Positions 41,988-50,469 of a stretch of DNA of 64,000 nt are shown in pieces. The notes beneath the pieces are model-generated. The model was given only the letters and a program-made list of their open reading frames with translations. It did no database searches and was not told where the DNA came from. Source of the DNA: Streptomyces sp. R302 (GTDB lineage: Bacteria; Actinomycetota; Actinomycetes; Streptomycetales; Streptomycetaceae); assembly GCF_012927245.1 (NCBI RefSeq), contig NZ_JABBGE010000011.1, positions 124,001 to 188,000 of the forward strand. The letters are read 5' to 3'. Position 1 is the stretch's first letter; every line of letters begins with the position of its first letter. A program made the position numbers and the translations under genes.

Positions 41988-44033
41988 GTGAGTGAAGGCC
42001 CCACCCCGACGCCCGGAACACCCGATACACCCGGTACGCCCAGTGAGCCCGGGAAGCCGGGGAACCCCGGGAACCCCGGAACGCCCGGGACCCCCGGAGC
42101 GCCCGAGAACCCCGGGAACCCCGGAGCGCCCGAGAAGCCTGGGAAATCCGAAATCTCAGGAACGGCCGACGCGGCCGGAACAGCCGGTACGCCGGGAAAC
42201 CCCGGAGTGGCCGGTGCGTCCGACGCGTCCGGTGCTCCTGGCGTGGCCGGAGTGCCTGGCGTGGCCGGTGCACCTGGCGTGGTCGGAACGACTGATACGG
42301 CCGGAGCGCCCGGCATGGCCGGAGCGATCAATGCGACTGGAGCGCCCGGTGTGGCTGGTACGTCCAGGGAGCCGGGGAAGCCGGGGAACCCCGGAACGCA
42401 CGGGAACCTCGGAGCGCCAGAGAAGCCCGGGAACCCCGGAGCGCCCGAGAAGCCTGGGAACCCCGAAATCTCAGGAACGGCCGACGCGGCCGGAACAGCC
42501 GCTACGCCGGGAAACCCCGGAGTGCCTGGCGTGGCCGGAGCGGCCGGTACGACTGGAGCGCCTGGTGTGGCCGGTGCGTCCGACGCGTCCGACGCGCCCG
42601 GAGTGCTCGGTGTGGCCGATGCGACCGGAGCGCCCGACGCGGCCGGTGCACCCGACGCGGCCAGTGCGCCCGACGCGGCCAGTGCGCCCGGCGCGGCCGG
42701 TGCCGCGCGGCCCGCTGTCGGAGTGTCCGGGCCGTCCGGAGATCCGGGTGCGCCGGGTGGCTGTCCCGTGGTCGGCGGCGCCGGTGGTGGGCCTGTGCCC
42801 GAGTTGTTCAGCTGGGAGTTCGCGGCCGATCCCTATCCGGCGTACGCCTGGCTGCGGGAGCACGCGCCCGTGCGGCGGACCACGCTGCCCAGCGGGGTCG
42901 ACGCGTGGCTGGTCACGCGGTACGCGGACGCCCGGCAGGCGCTCGCCGACCAGCGGCTGTCGAAGAACCCGGTGCACCACGCCGAGCCGGGCAAGACCGG
43001 CATTCCGGGTGAGCGCAGCGCCGGGCTCATGACCCATCTCCTCAACATCGACCCGCCGGACCACACCCGGCTGCGCCGTCTCGTGTCGAAGGCGTTCACC
43101 CCGCGCCGCGTCGCCGCCTTCGCGCCGCGCGTGCAGGAGCTCACCGACCGGCTCATCGACGACTTCGCGGCGCGCGGCAGCGCGGACCTCATCCACGAGT
43201 TCGCCTTCCCGCTGCCCATCTACGCCATCTGCGACATGCTCGGCGTGCCCGCCGAGGACCAGGACGACTTCCGGGACTGGGCCGGGATGATGATCCGGCA
43301 CGGCGGCGGCCCGCGCGGCGGCGTCGCACGGTCGGTGAAGAAGATCCGGGGGTACCTCGCCGAGCTGATCCACCGGAAGCGGGAAGGCCTGCGGCAGGAC
43401 GGCGAGGACGACCTCATCTCGGGGCTCATCCGCACCTCCGACCACGGCGACCACCTCACCGAGGCCGAGGCCGTCGCCATGTGTTTCGTCCTCCTCTTCG
43501 CCGGCTTCGAGACGACCATCAACCTCATCGGCAACGGCACCTACGCCCTGCTGCGCAACCCGGAGCAGCGCGCCCTCCTCCAGGCCTCGCTCGCCGCCGG
43601 CGAGACCGGCCTCCTGGAGACCGGAGTCGAGGAACTCCTGCGCTACGACGGGCCGGTCGAGCTGGCGACCTGGCGGTACGCGACCACCGCCCTGACGATC
43701 GGTGGGCAGCCGATCCCCGCCGGAGACCCGGTCCTCGTCGTGCTCGCCGCCGCCGACCGCGACCCGGACCGCTTCGGCGCCCCGGACACCCTCGACCTCG
43801 CCCGCAAGGACAACCAGCACCTCGGGTACGGGCACGGCATCCACTACTGCCTGGGCGCGCCGCTCGCACGTCTGGAGGGGCAGACCGCGCTCGCCACCCT
43901 CCTGACCCGGCTGCCGGACCTGCGACTTGGGGCCGATCCGGACGAACTCCGGTGGCGCGGCGGGCTCATCATGAGGGGATTGCGCACACTTCCAGTGGAG
44001 TTCACCCCTTCCGCACCCCCGCACGGCGGGTGA
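41988..44033 (+). CDS. Cytochrome P450 with N-terminal collagen-like Gly-X-Y repeat extension
   Basis: 681-residue protein. Residues about 8-245 are uninterrupted tripeptides, mostly G-X-Y with Pro, Ala or Val, Asp/Glu/Ser replacing Gly at intervals (GNPGNPGTPGTPGAPENPG and the like). A P450 domain follows from about 270 (PELFSWEFAADPYPAYAWL). Its I-helix is LFAGFETTIN (about 501-510), ExxR is EELLR (about 547), and the haem loop is GYGHGIHYCLGAPLAR with Cys621. The domain is full length and looks like the CYP107 type. The N-terminal extension is very unusual for a bacterial P450. No ferredoxin gene is adjacent. Its start has a TACGGT -10; a GTG at about 42795 could yield a normal-length P450. 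Confidence 0.9.
   Translation: MSEGPTPTPGTPDTPGTPSEPGKPGNPGNPGTPGTPGAPENPGNPGAPEKPGKSEISGTADAAGTAGTPGNPGVAGASDASGAPGVAGVPGVAGAPGVVGTTDTAGAPGMAGAINATGAPGVAGTSREPGKPGNPGTHGNLGAPEKPGNPGAPEKPGNPEISGTADAAGTAATPGNPGVPGVAGAAGTTGAPGVAGASDASDAPGVLGVADATGAPDAAGAPDAASAPDAASAPGAAGAARPAVGVSGPSGDPGAPGGCPVVGGAGGGPVPELFSWEFAADPYPAYAWLREHAPVRRTTLPSGVDAWLVTRYADARQALADQRLSKNPVHHAEPGKTGIPGERSAGLMTHLLNIDPPDHTRLRRLVSKAFTPRRVAAFAPRVQELTDRLIDDFAARGSADLIHEFAFPLPIYAICDMLGVPAEDQDDFRDWAGMMIRHGGGPRGGVARSVKKIRGYLAELIHRKREGLRQDGEDDLISGLIRTSDHGDHLTEAEAVAMCFVLLFAGFETTINLIGNGTYALLRNPEQRALLQASLAAGETGLLETGVEELLRYDGPVELATWRYATTALTIGGQPIPAGDPVLVVLAAADRDPDRFGAPDTLDLARKDNQHLGYGHGIHYCLGAPLARLEGQTALATLLTRLPDLRLGADPDELRWRGGLIMRGLRTLPVEFTPSAPPHGG
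42010..42720 (+). repeat. Gly-X-Y coding repeat array with a 315-bp-offset internal duplication
   Basis: The 9-bp-type units (GGN-NNN-CCN) keep one frame throughout. An about 87-bp segment at 42123-42209 recurs almost exactly at 42438-42524, an offset of 315 bp (35 tripeptides). The similarity extends more weakly back to about 42049 and 42364. This points to growth by unequal recombination or slippage in multiples of 9 bp. Confidence 0.85.
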
Positions 44034-44053
44034 CGGCGTGTCAGAAATGTGAT

Positions 44054-44071
44054 CTTCGCGTGATCGCGAAG
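44054..44071 (+). terminator. Short hairpin after the P450 gene
   Basis: CTTCGCG (44054-44060) and CGCGAAG (44065-44071) with a TGAT loop form a 7-bp stem 20 nt after the P450 stop. A weak terminator, or part of an operator upstream of the next promoter. Confidence 0.4.
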
Positions 44072-44079
44072 CCATCGAC

Positions 44080-44109
44080 TTGTGACGGACGTTCGAATGC
44101 GGCTACGTT
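44080..44109 (+). promoter_or_regulatory. Promoter of the first rpf gene
   Basis: TTGTGA (44080-44085) and TACGTT (44104-44109) are spaced by 18 nt, close to the main vegetative sigma consensus. The leader to the ATG at 44185 is about 70 nt. Confidence 0.6.
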
Positions 44110-44184
44110 CGCGCCAACGTTCGGCCCCATCCCGGCCGTCCCAGGCGTACCCGCCGTCCCCGCCGTCACGCGAAAGGCCCCGAC

Positions 44185-45321
44185 ATGCTTTCCGGAAACG
44201 GACGACACCGTCGACCCCGCCAGGCTCCCGCGATCGTCGTCACCGCAGGAGTGACCGGATCCGCCCTGGCGCTGCCGCTGCTCGCCGCCGGCTCCGCCTC
44301 CGCCGCCGACGCGGCCACCTGGGACCGGGTCGCCGCCTGCGAGTCCGGCGGCCAGTGGAGCGCCAACCTCGGCAACGGCGCCTTCGGCGGCCTCCAGATG
44401 ACGCAGGAGGCGTGGGAGCGGCACGGCGGCCTCGACTACGCGCCCAGCCCCGACCTCGCCAGCCGCGCCCAGCAGATCGCCGTCGCCGACACGGCGCTCG
44501 CCGCCGGCAGCACCGACTGGGACACCTGCGCCCCCATCGCGGGCCTGGAGAACGACGGCAGGCCCACGGGCGTGCAGCCGGGCCCCGCCGTCCCGCAGGA
44601 GGACGAGGGCGGCGTCGCGCCGGAGTCCAACCGGACCGGCGGCGCGGCCGTCTCCACCCCGACCGCCGAGACGGAAGAGGCGCAAGAGGTGGAAGGGACG
44701 ACGGAGACGACTCCGGGCGCCGTGGAGAAGAAGGGGGCGGGCGCCACCGCTCCGGCATCGCCGGCCACCCCCGCCACGCCGACCACGCCCGCGACCCAGG
44801 CCCCCGAGGGCACGGCCACGCCGCCCGCGAGCGCCACCCCGGACGCGCCGGCCGACACCGCGCCCACCACGCCCACCACGCCCACCGCTCCGGACGCCTC
44901 CACGGGCACGCCGGACGCCCCGGTCACGACCCCGGGCGCCCCGGAGACCCCCCTGGCGCCCACCACGCCGGTCACCCCCGGCGCGGAGGAGACGGCTGAC
45001 GCGCCGTCGGCCACCGAGGGCACGGGCAAGCACCGGGGCGAGGCCGCCCCGGAGGAAAGCGACGTAACGGACACCACACAGGAATCCGGGCGACATGCCG
45101 CAGCTGCGGACAAGGTCACCTCAACCCCCGTCAACTCGGACGCAAGTGACGCGTATACCGTGCGGCCGGGTGACAGCCTGTCGGAGATTGCTCAGGAGAA
45201 CGACCTCGTCGGCGGCTGGGACGCCCTCTACGACGCCAACCGCCAGACGGTCGGGGCCGATCCGGACCTCATCCTCCCTGGTCAGAGCCTTGAGTTGAAG
45301 GCCGCCTCCAAGGGGAAGTGA
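44185..45321 (+). CDS. Secreted resuscitation-promoting-factor-like hydrolase with LysM (long)
   Basis: 378-residue exported cell-wall hydrolase that cleaves peptidoglycan glycan strands during germination and growth restart. The signal peptide ends near ASA (about residue 36). The Rpf transglycosylase-like domain (about 38-115) has TWDRVAACESGGQWSANLGNG, with the catalytic Glu in CESGG, and GGLQMTQEAW. A long Thr/Pro/Ala-rich linker (about 130-305) leads to a C-terminal LysM domain, YTVRPGDSLSEIAQEN ... ILPGQSLEL (about 325-372). It is the first of two tandem Rpf genes and is distinguished by the linker. Promoter boxes lie about 75 nt upstream. Confidence 0.93.
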   Translation: MLSGNGRHRRPRQAPAIVVTAGVTGSALALPLLAAGSASAADAATWDRVAACESGGQWSANLGNGAFGGLQMTQEAWERHGGLDYAPSPDLASRAQQIAVADTALAAGSTDWDTCAPIAGLENDGRPTGVQPGPAVPQEDEGGVAPESNRTGGAAVSTPTAETEEAQEVEGTTETTPGAVEKKGAGATAPASPATPATPTTPATQAPEGTATPPASATPDAPADTAPTTPTTPTAPDASTGTPDAPVTTPGAPETPLAPTTPVTPGAEETADAPSATEGTGKHRGEAAPEESDVTDTTQESGRHAAAADKVTSTPVNSDASDAYTVRPGDSLSEIAQENDLVGGWDALYDANRQTVGADPDLILPGQSLELKAASKGK

Positions 45322-45410
45322 GGCCACTTCAGGGGCGTATGTCCGATTTTGGGAAAGTGAGACATGGGTCTCTTCGTCCCAACTGGCGTGTCACGTCCGC
45401 AAACTTTGCT

Positions 45411-45448
45411 TCCGTCAGGCCTCACCTGCGCAAACGAGGTCTGACGGA
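45411..45448 (+). terminator. Terminator-like hairpin after the first rpf gene
   Basis: TCCGTCAGGCCTC (45411-45423) pairs with GAGGTCTGACGGA (45436-45448), 13 bp with one G-U, loop 12 nt. It precedes the promoter of the second rpf gene. Confidence 0.7.
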
Positions 45449-45484
45449 GTACAAGTAAGGGCGTTTTGTCCGACGTAAGCCTCT

Positions 45485-45514
45485 TTGAACTTCGAGCACC
45501 TGTGTGTCTACGGT
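45485..45514 (+). promoter_or_regulatory. Promoter of the c-di-AMP leader and second rpf gene
   Basis: TTGAAC (45485-45490) and TACGGT (45509-45514) have an 18-nt spacer. Transcription would start near 45521, just before the riboswitch. Confidence 0.6.
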
Positions 45515-45539
45515 CGTCACCGCTCGCCACCGCGGGCCC

Positions 45540-45757
45540 CGTCGACCGAAACGCCGAGTCCTGCCGTCGGCCGCCGGGAATGTCGTCGCGAAAGCGCCGT
45601 AGGCAGGAGTGGGGGACCCAAGGTTCGTGCCGGTCCCGGCCGTCGAGTCAGACGGACGGAGCGACCGGCTAGGGGTGAAGCCGCACGCAAGGACGTGCGG
45701 CCGGGCGAACTCTTCAAGCCCGAACCCGACAGCTCACCTCACAGGCGTCGGTGAAGA
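45540..45757 (+). ncRNA. ydaO-yuaA type c-di-AMP riboswitch
   Basis: The leader between the promoter and the rpf start carries the conserved pieces of this class in order: GCCGAGTCCTGCC (about 45554) pairing with GGCAGGAGTGGGGGACCCA (about 45601-45619), a CTAGGGGTGAAGCCGCA segment with its hairpin (GCACG CAAGG ACGTGCGG), then CCGGGCGAACTCTTCAAG, CCCGAACCCGACAGCTCACC and a closing CAGGCG. Such riboswitches turn off cell-wall hydrolase genes when c-di-AMP is high, and they are well known before Streptomyces rpf genes. The ATG follows about 15 nt after the element. Boundaries are approximate because I could not fold it. Confidence 0.88.
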
Positions 45758-45766
45758 GGAAACTCC

Positions 45767-46489
45767 ATGCTGTTCTCCGGCACGGGCAAGCGTCGTCGTC
45801 CCTCCAAGGCCACCCGCGTCGTCGCCCTCGTCGGCGTCACCGGTGCGGCCGTCGCCGCCCCGCTGATGGCCGCCGGCACCGCTTCGGCCGCCACCGCCTC
45901 CGAGTGGGACCGCGTCGCCCAGTGCGAGTCCGGCGGCAACTGGTCGATCAACACGGGCAACGGCTACTACGGCGGCCTCCAGTTCTCGGCCTCCACCTGG
46001 GCCGCGTACGGCGGCACCGCCTACGCCCCCACCGCCAACCAGGCCAGCAAGTCGCAGCAGATCGCCGTCGCCGAGAAGGTCCTCGCGGGCCAGGGCAAGG
46101 GTGCCTGGCCGAGCTGCGGCGTGGGCCTGTCCTCCGCCTCCTACGACGGTGGCGCCGCCGAGGCCGCCGCCCCGCAGCAGAGCGCCCCGAAGCAGCAGGC
46201 CGCCCCGAAGCGCACGGTCGAGCAGCCCGCCACCCGCAGCGAGCAGCGCCAGGCCCCGAAGGCCCAGGCCGCGCCGAAGGCCGCCGCCAAGAAGACCGTC
46301 ACCACCCCGGCCGGCAAGACGGTCAAGAAGGGCGACGGCGAGTACGAGGTCGTGGCCGGCGACACCCTCAGCAAGATCGCCCAGGCGCAGGGCGTCGAGG
46401 GCGGCTGGGCGAAGCTCTTCGAGCTCAACAAGGACATCGTCGAGAACGCCGACCTGATCTACCCGGGCCAGCAGCTCCACCTGAAGTAA
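45767..46489 (+). CDS. rpfA: Secreted resuscitation-promoting factor with LysM (short)
   Basis: 240-residue exported peptidoglycan hydrolase. The signal peptide ends near ASA (about residue 42). The Rpf domain (about 43-122) has SEWDRVAQCESGGNWSINTGNG (in part), with the catalytic Glu in CESGG, GGLQFSASTWAAYGG and WPSCG. A Gln/Ala/Pro/Lys-rich linker (about 130-185) precedes the C-terminal LysM, YEVVAGDTLSKIAQAQ ... LIYPGQQLHLK. The gene is controlled by the c-di-AMP leader upstream, so it joins wall opening to osmotic/c-di-AMP state. The symbol follows usage for the Streptomyces c-di-AMP-riboswitch rpf; the choice of letter is less certain than the function. Confidence 0.9.
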   Translation: MLFSGTGKRRRPSKATRVVALVGVTGAAVAAPLMAAGTASAATASEWDRVAQCESGGNWSINTGNGYYGGLQFSASTWAAYGGTAYAPTANQASKSQQIAVAEKVLAGQGKGAWPSCGVGLSSASYDGGAAEAAAPQQSAPKQQAAPKRTVEQPATRSEQRQAPKAQAAPKAAAKKTVTTPAGKTVKKGDGEYEVVAGDTLSKIAQAQGVEGGWAKLFELNKDIVENADLIYPGQQLHLK

Positions 46490-46500
46490 GGCCCGCGGCA

Positions 46501-46594
46501 CCGGTGAGTCCGGCGGCTCACCGGCGCCCGACGACCCTCCCGCGGTGACCACCCCGGTCCCGAGCCCCCTTCCCCCGTGGCTCGGGACCGGGGT
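46501..46594 (+). terminator. Two consecutive hairpins ending the rpf transcript
   Basis: First hairpin: CCGGTGAG (46501-46508) and CTCACCGG (46517-46524). Second: ACCCCGGTCCCGAGCC (46551-46566) and its perfect complement (46579-46594). The second, with a 16-bp stem, is the stronger. Confidence 0.85.
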
Positions 46595-46706
46595 TCTGCC
46601 GTTACTGTCCAGTAGATACCGGGTCTTTCGTCCGCTCCTGCATGCTCTTGGGCCCTTTTTCGTCCCAGGGGACGGGCGGTCGGCTGGCCGGAGCCCCGGA
46701 GCCGGT

Positions 46707-46712
46707 TAGGCT
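46707..46712 (+). promoter_or_regulatory. Possible -10 element of the eno promoter
   Basis: TAGGCT at 46707-46712 fits the Streptomyces -10 pattern about 70 nt before the start codon. A second weaker candidate is TAGCGT (46757-46762). No clear -35 box for either. Confidence 0.35.
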
Positions 46713-46784
46713 CTTGTCGCAAGGCGAACGAGACCTTGCGACCCATGCGTCACACCTAGCGTCACATCCCAGAAGGAGATGCTC

Positions 46785-48065
<1,281 letters not shown>

Positions 48066-48158
48066 CATCCGGCCCGGCAGGGCCGCTTCCGTACGTCCCC
48101 GCACCCGGTCCCGTACCGTGTGCGGGGACGTACGTATGACCAGGGGAGGCGAGACGGC

Positions 48159-48629
48159 ATGGCCGTGAAGAACGGGGACCGGTTCTCCACCGCGACCCGG
48201 ATCAGGCTGCTCGGCGAGCAGACCGCGGCCCGCGTCTACCGCTCCCAGACCCGCCGCCAGGCCCGGCGCTCCCGGCTCACCGGCCGCGCCGCCTTCCTCG
48301 CGCTCGTGGTCTGCTCCCTCGTCGTCGCCCTCGCCTACCCGATAAGGAGCTACGTCTCCCAGCAGGGCGAGATCGAAGAACAGGAACGCAGGGCCGCCGA
48401 GGCGGCACAGCGGGTCGAGGAGCTGCGGGACGAGAAGGCCCGCCTCCAGGACCCGGCCTACGTCCGCCGCCTCGCCCGCGAGCACCTCCACTACGTGCTC
48501 CCCGGCGAGACCGGCTTCACCGTGAACGACCCCGGGGCGGCCGACCGCCCCCGCGCCGACCAGGGCACGGCCGACCGGCCCTGGTACGACAACCTCTGGG
48601 ACGGCGTCGACCACGCCGACCGCAACTGA
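48159..48629 (+). CDS. FtsB/DivIC-family septum formation initiator
   Basis: 156-residue single-pass division protein that bridges FtsL and FtsQ at the septum. A basic cytoplasmic part (about residues 1-45, RQARRSRLTGR) precedes the helix AAFLALVVCSLVVALAYPI (about 46-65), the coiled coil QQGEIEEQERRAAEAAQRVEELRDEKARL (in part, about 70-100) and the family signature DPAYVRRLAREHLHYVLPGE. A charged tail ends WYDNLWDGVDHADRN. The ATG at 48159 has GGGGAGG upstream. In S. coelicolor the divIC gene occupies this place after eno. Confidence 0.92.
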   Translation: MAVKNGDRFSTATRIRLLGEQTAARVYRSQTRRQARRSRLTGRAAFLALVVCSLVVALAYPIRSYVSQQGEIEEQERRAAEAAQRVEELRDEKARLQDPAYVRRLAREHLHYVLPGETGFTVNDPGAADRPRADQGTADRPWYDNLWDGVDHADRN

Positions 48630-48649
48630 ACCGACCCAGGATCCGAGAC

Positions 48650-49189
48650 ATGGACACGCCCCCTCCGCAGACCGAACGCACCGAGCCCACCGAGGCGGAC
48701 GTCGCCGCCTTCGAAGCCCAGCTCGGCCGCCCGCCGCGCGGACTGCGCGCCATCGCGCACCGCTGCCCCTGCGGCAACCCGGACGTCGTCGAGACCGCGC
48801 CCCGGCTGCCCGACGGCACCCCCTTCCCGACCACGTACTACCTCACCTGCCCCCGGGCGGCCTCGGCCATCGGCACCCTGGAGGCCAACGGGGTCATGAA
48901 GGAGATGCAGGCCCGGCTCGCCACCGATCCCGAGCTCGCCGCCGCCTACCGCGCCGCGCACGAGGACTACCTCGCCCGCCGCGACGCCATCGAGGTCCTG
49001 GAGGGCTTCCCCAGCGCCGGCGGCATGCCCGACCGCGTGAAGTGCCTGCACGTCCTCGTCGGCCACTCCCTCGTGGCGGGCCCCGGCGTGAACCCCTTCG
49101 GCGACGAGGCCCTCGCGATGCTCCCCGAGTGGTGGGCCAAGGGACCGTGCGTGAATCCGTGCGCGGACGACAAGGAGTCCGTCAAGTGA
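48650..49189 (+). CDS. DUF501 family protein
   Basis: 179-residue soluble protein found in most actinobacteria between divIC and ppx, with unknown function. Conserved pieces are LGRPPRGLRAIAHRCPCGNPDVVETAPRLPDGTPFPTTYYLTCP (seen in parts: RCPCGNPDVV and PFPTTYYLTCPRA), EANGVMKEM and DRVKCLHVLVGHSLVAGPGVNPFGDEAL (in parts). Several Cys (CPC, TCP, KC, PCVNPC) and the KCLH..VGH motif could bind a metal. Its stop overlaps the ppx start by 4 nt (GTGA), so they are coupled. Confidence 0.93.
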   Translation: MDTPPPQTERTEPTEADVAAFEAQLGRPPRGLRAIAHRCPCGNPDVVETAPRLPDGTPFPTTYYLTCPRAASAIGTLEANGVMKEMQARLATDPELAAAYRAAHEDYLARRDAIEVLEGFPSAGGMPDRVKCLHVLVGHSLVAGPGVNPFGDEALAMLPEWWAKGPCVNPCADDKESVK

Positions 49190-50100
49190 CCCGGGTCGCC
49201 GGAATCGACTGCGGCACCAACTCCATCCGCCTCCTCGTCGCCGACGTCCGTCCGGATACCGGCGAGCTCGTCGAGCTGGACCGGCGGATGACGATCGTCC
49301 GGCTCGGCCAGGGCGTCGACCGGACCGGCCGGCTCGCCCCCGAGGCCCTGGAGCGGACCTTCGCCGCCTGCCGCGAGTACGCCGCGGTCATCAAGGAGCT
49401 CGGCGCCGAGCGGATCCGCTTCGTCGCCACCTCCGCCTCCCGCGACGCCGAGAACCGGCAGGACTTCGTCGACGGGGTCGTGGCGATCCTCGGCGTCGAG
49501 CCCGAGGTCATCTCCGGCGACCAGGAGGCCGCCTTCTCCTTCACCGGCGCCACCGGCTCGCTGCCCGGCGACGACCGCCGCCTGGTCGTGGACATCGGCG
49601 GCGGCTCCACCGAGTTCGTCGTCGGCACCCGGGAGGTCGAGGCCGCCCGCTCCGTCGACATCGGCTGCGTCCGGCTCACCGAGCGGCACGTCCGCCACGA
49701 CCCGGTGACCGCCGAGGAGGCCGAGGCCATCCGCGCCGACGTCCGCGCCGCCCTGGACCTCGCCGCCGGGACCGTGCCGATCACCTCGGCCGCCACCCTC
49801 GTCGGCCTGGCCGGCTCCGTCACCACCGTCGCCGCCCTCGCCCTCGGGCTCGCGGAGTACGACTCCGAGAAGATCCACCACTCCCGGATCTCCGCCGCCC
49901 AGGTCGCCGAGGTCACAAGGCGGCTGCTCGCCTCCACCCACGACGAGCGGGCCGCCGTCCCGGTCATCCACCCCGGCCGGGTGGACGTCATCGTGGCCGG
50001 CGCGCTCGTCCTCCAGGAGATCGTCGAGCGGGTCGGAGCCACCGAGGTCGTGGTCAGCGAGCACGACATCCTCGATGGGATCGCCCTATCCGTGGCATAG
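49186..50100 (+). CDS. ppx: Exopolyphosphatase / guanosine pentaphosphate phosphatase (Ppx/GppA)
   Basis: 304-residue ASKHA-fold phosphatase that shortens polyphosphate or hydrolyses pppGpp. It starts VAGIDCGTNSIRLLV (phosphate-1 loop) and has RFVATSASRDAENRQDF, VISGDQEAAFSF (catalytic Glu) and VVDIGGGSTEFVVG (phosphate-2 loop), then GLAGSVTTVAAL. It lacks the C-terminal HD domain, as usual for actinobacterial Ppx. GTG start overlaps DUF501. The end is followed by a palindrome and a terminator-like stem. Confidence 0.93.
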   Translation: MTRVAGIDCGTNSIRLLVADVRPDTGELVELDRRMTIVRLGQGVDRTGRLAPEALERTFAACREYAAVIKELGAERIRFVATSASRDAENRQDFVDGVVAILGVEPEVISGDQEAAFSFTGATGSLPGDDRRLVVDIGGGSTEFVVGTREVEAARSVDIGCVRLTERHVRHDPVTAEEAEAIRADVRAALDLAAGTVPITSAATLVGLAGSVTTVAALALGLAEYDSEKIHHSRISAAQVAEVTRRLLASTHDERAAVPVIHPGRVDVIVAGALVLQEIVERVGATEVVVSEHDILDGIALSVA

Positions 50101-50143
50101 CGGGCAGCTATCGAGGCTCCGGCGACAGCCCGTCGGAAAAGCT

Positions 50144-50161
50144 TCGTGAAGTTCTTCACAA
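50144..50161. promoter_or_regulatory. Rex-like operator palindrome
   Basis: TCGTGAAGTTCTTCACAA matches the GTGAA-N4-TTCAC core of Rex redox-sensor sites. It is 45 nt after ppx and over 300 nt before the NADH dehydrogenase gene, with a terminator-like stem between, so its role in NDH-2 control is uncertain. Confidence 0.4.
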
Positions 50162-50164
50162 GGA

Positions 50165-50228
50165 AAAGGGCCCTGATGGCACCTAGGGGAGGTCTTCGGA
50201 CCCTCCGAGGGGGCCCTCAGGGCCCTTT
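50165..50228 (+). terminator. Terminator-like nested hairpin after ppx
   Basis: AAAGGGCCCTGA (50165-50176) pairs perfectly with TCAGGGCCCTTT (50217-50228). An inner stem GGGAGGTC/GACCCTCC-like element fills the loop. Confidence 0.7.
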
Positions 50229-50323
50229 CGCAGGCGCGGAGGCCACTTCGCTCGAAGTTTCCATCGTGTGAACGCACCTGCTGGTTCAGCGTTAACGGGC
50301 GCTCTCCAGGCCAGTTCAGTAGG

Positions 50324-50340
50324 GGTGAACAACGTTCACC
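50324..50340. promoter_or_regulatory. Palindrome upstream of NADH dehydrogenase (Rex-like, longer spacer)
   Basis: GGTGAACAACGTTCACC is a near-perfect 17-bp palindrome about 130 nt before the NDH-2 start. It shares GTGAAC/GTTCAC arms with Rex sites but has one extra central base. The remaining 50341-50469 leader shows no other clear element. Confidence 0.45.
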
Positions 50341-50469
50341 AGTGCATTCCGGTTCCTTTGCACGACCATGACCTGGATCACGTGGGCGGCGGAGTGTAGC
50401 AGAGCACCCTCGGAAGCTTGTGAAGGGGCGCACGAGGTGACCCCTCCGAGTGGGTGGATACTCGATGGC

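Noticed and set aside
42010..42720. P450 upstream repeat array as a CRISPR or non-coding satellite.
   Set aside because: The repeats keep one reading frame with 9-bp periodicity and run into the P450.
46779..46784. ATG at 46779 as the enolase start.
   Set aside because: AAGGAG directly abuts it; the GTG at 46785 has normal spacing and gives the usual N-terminus.
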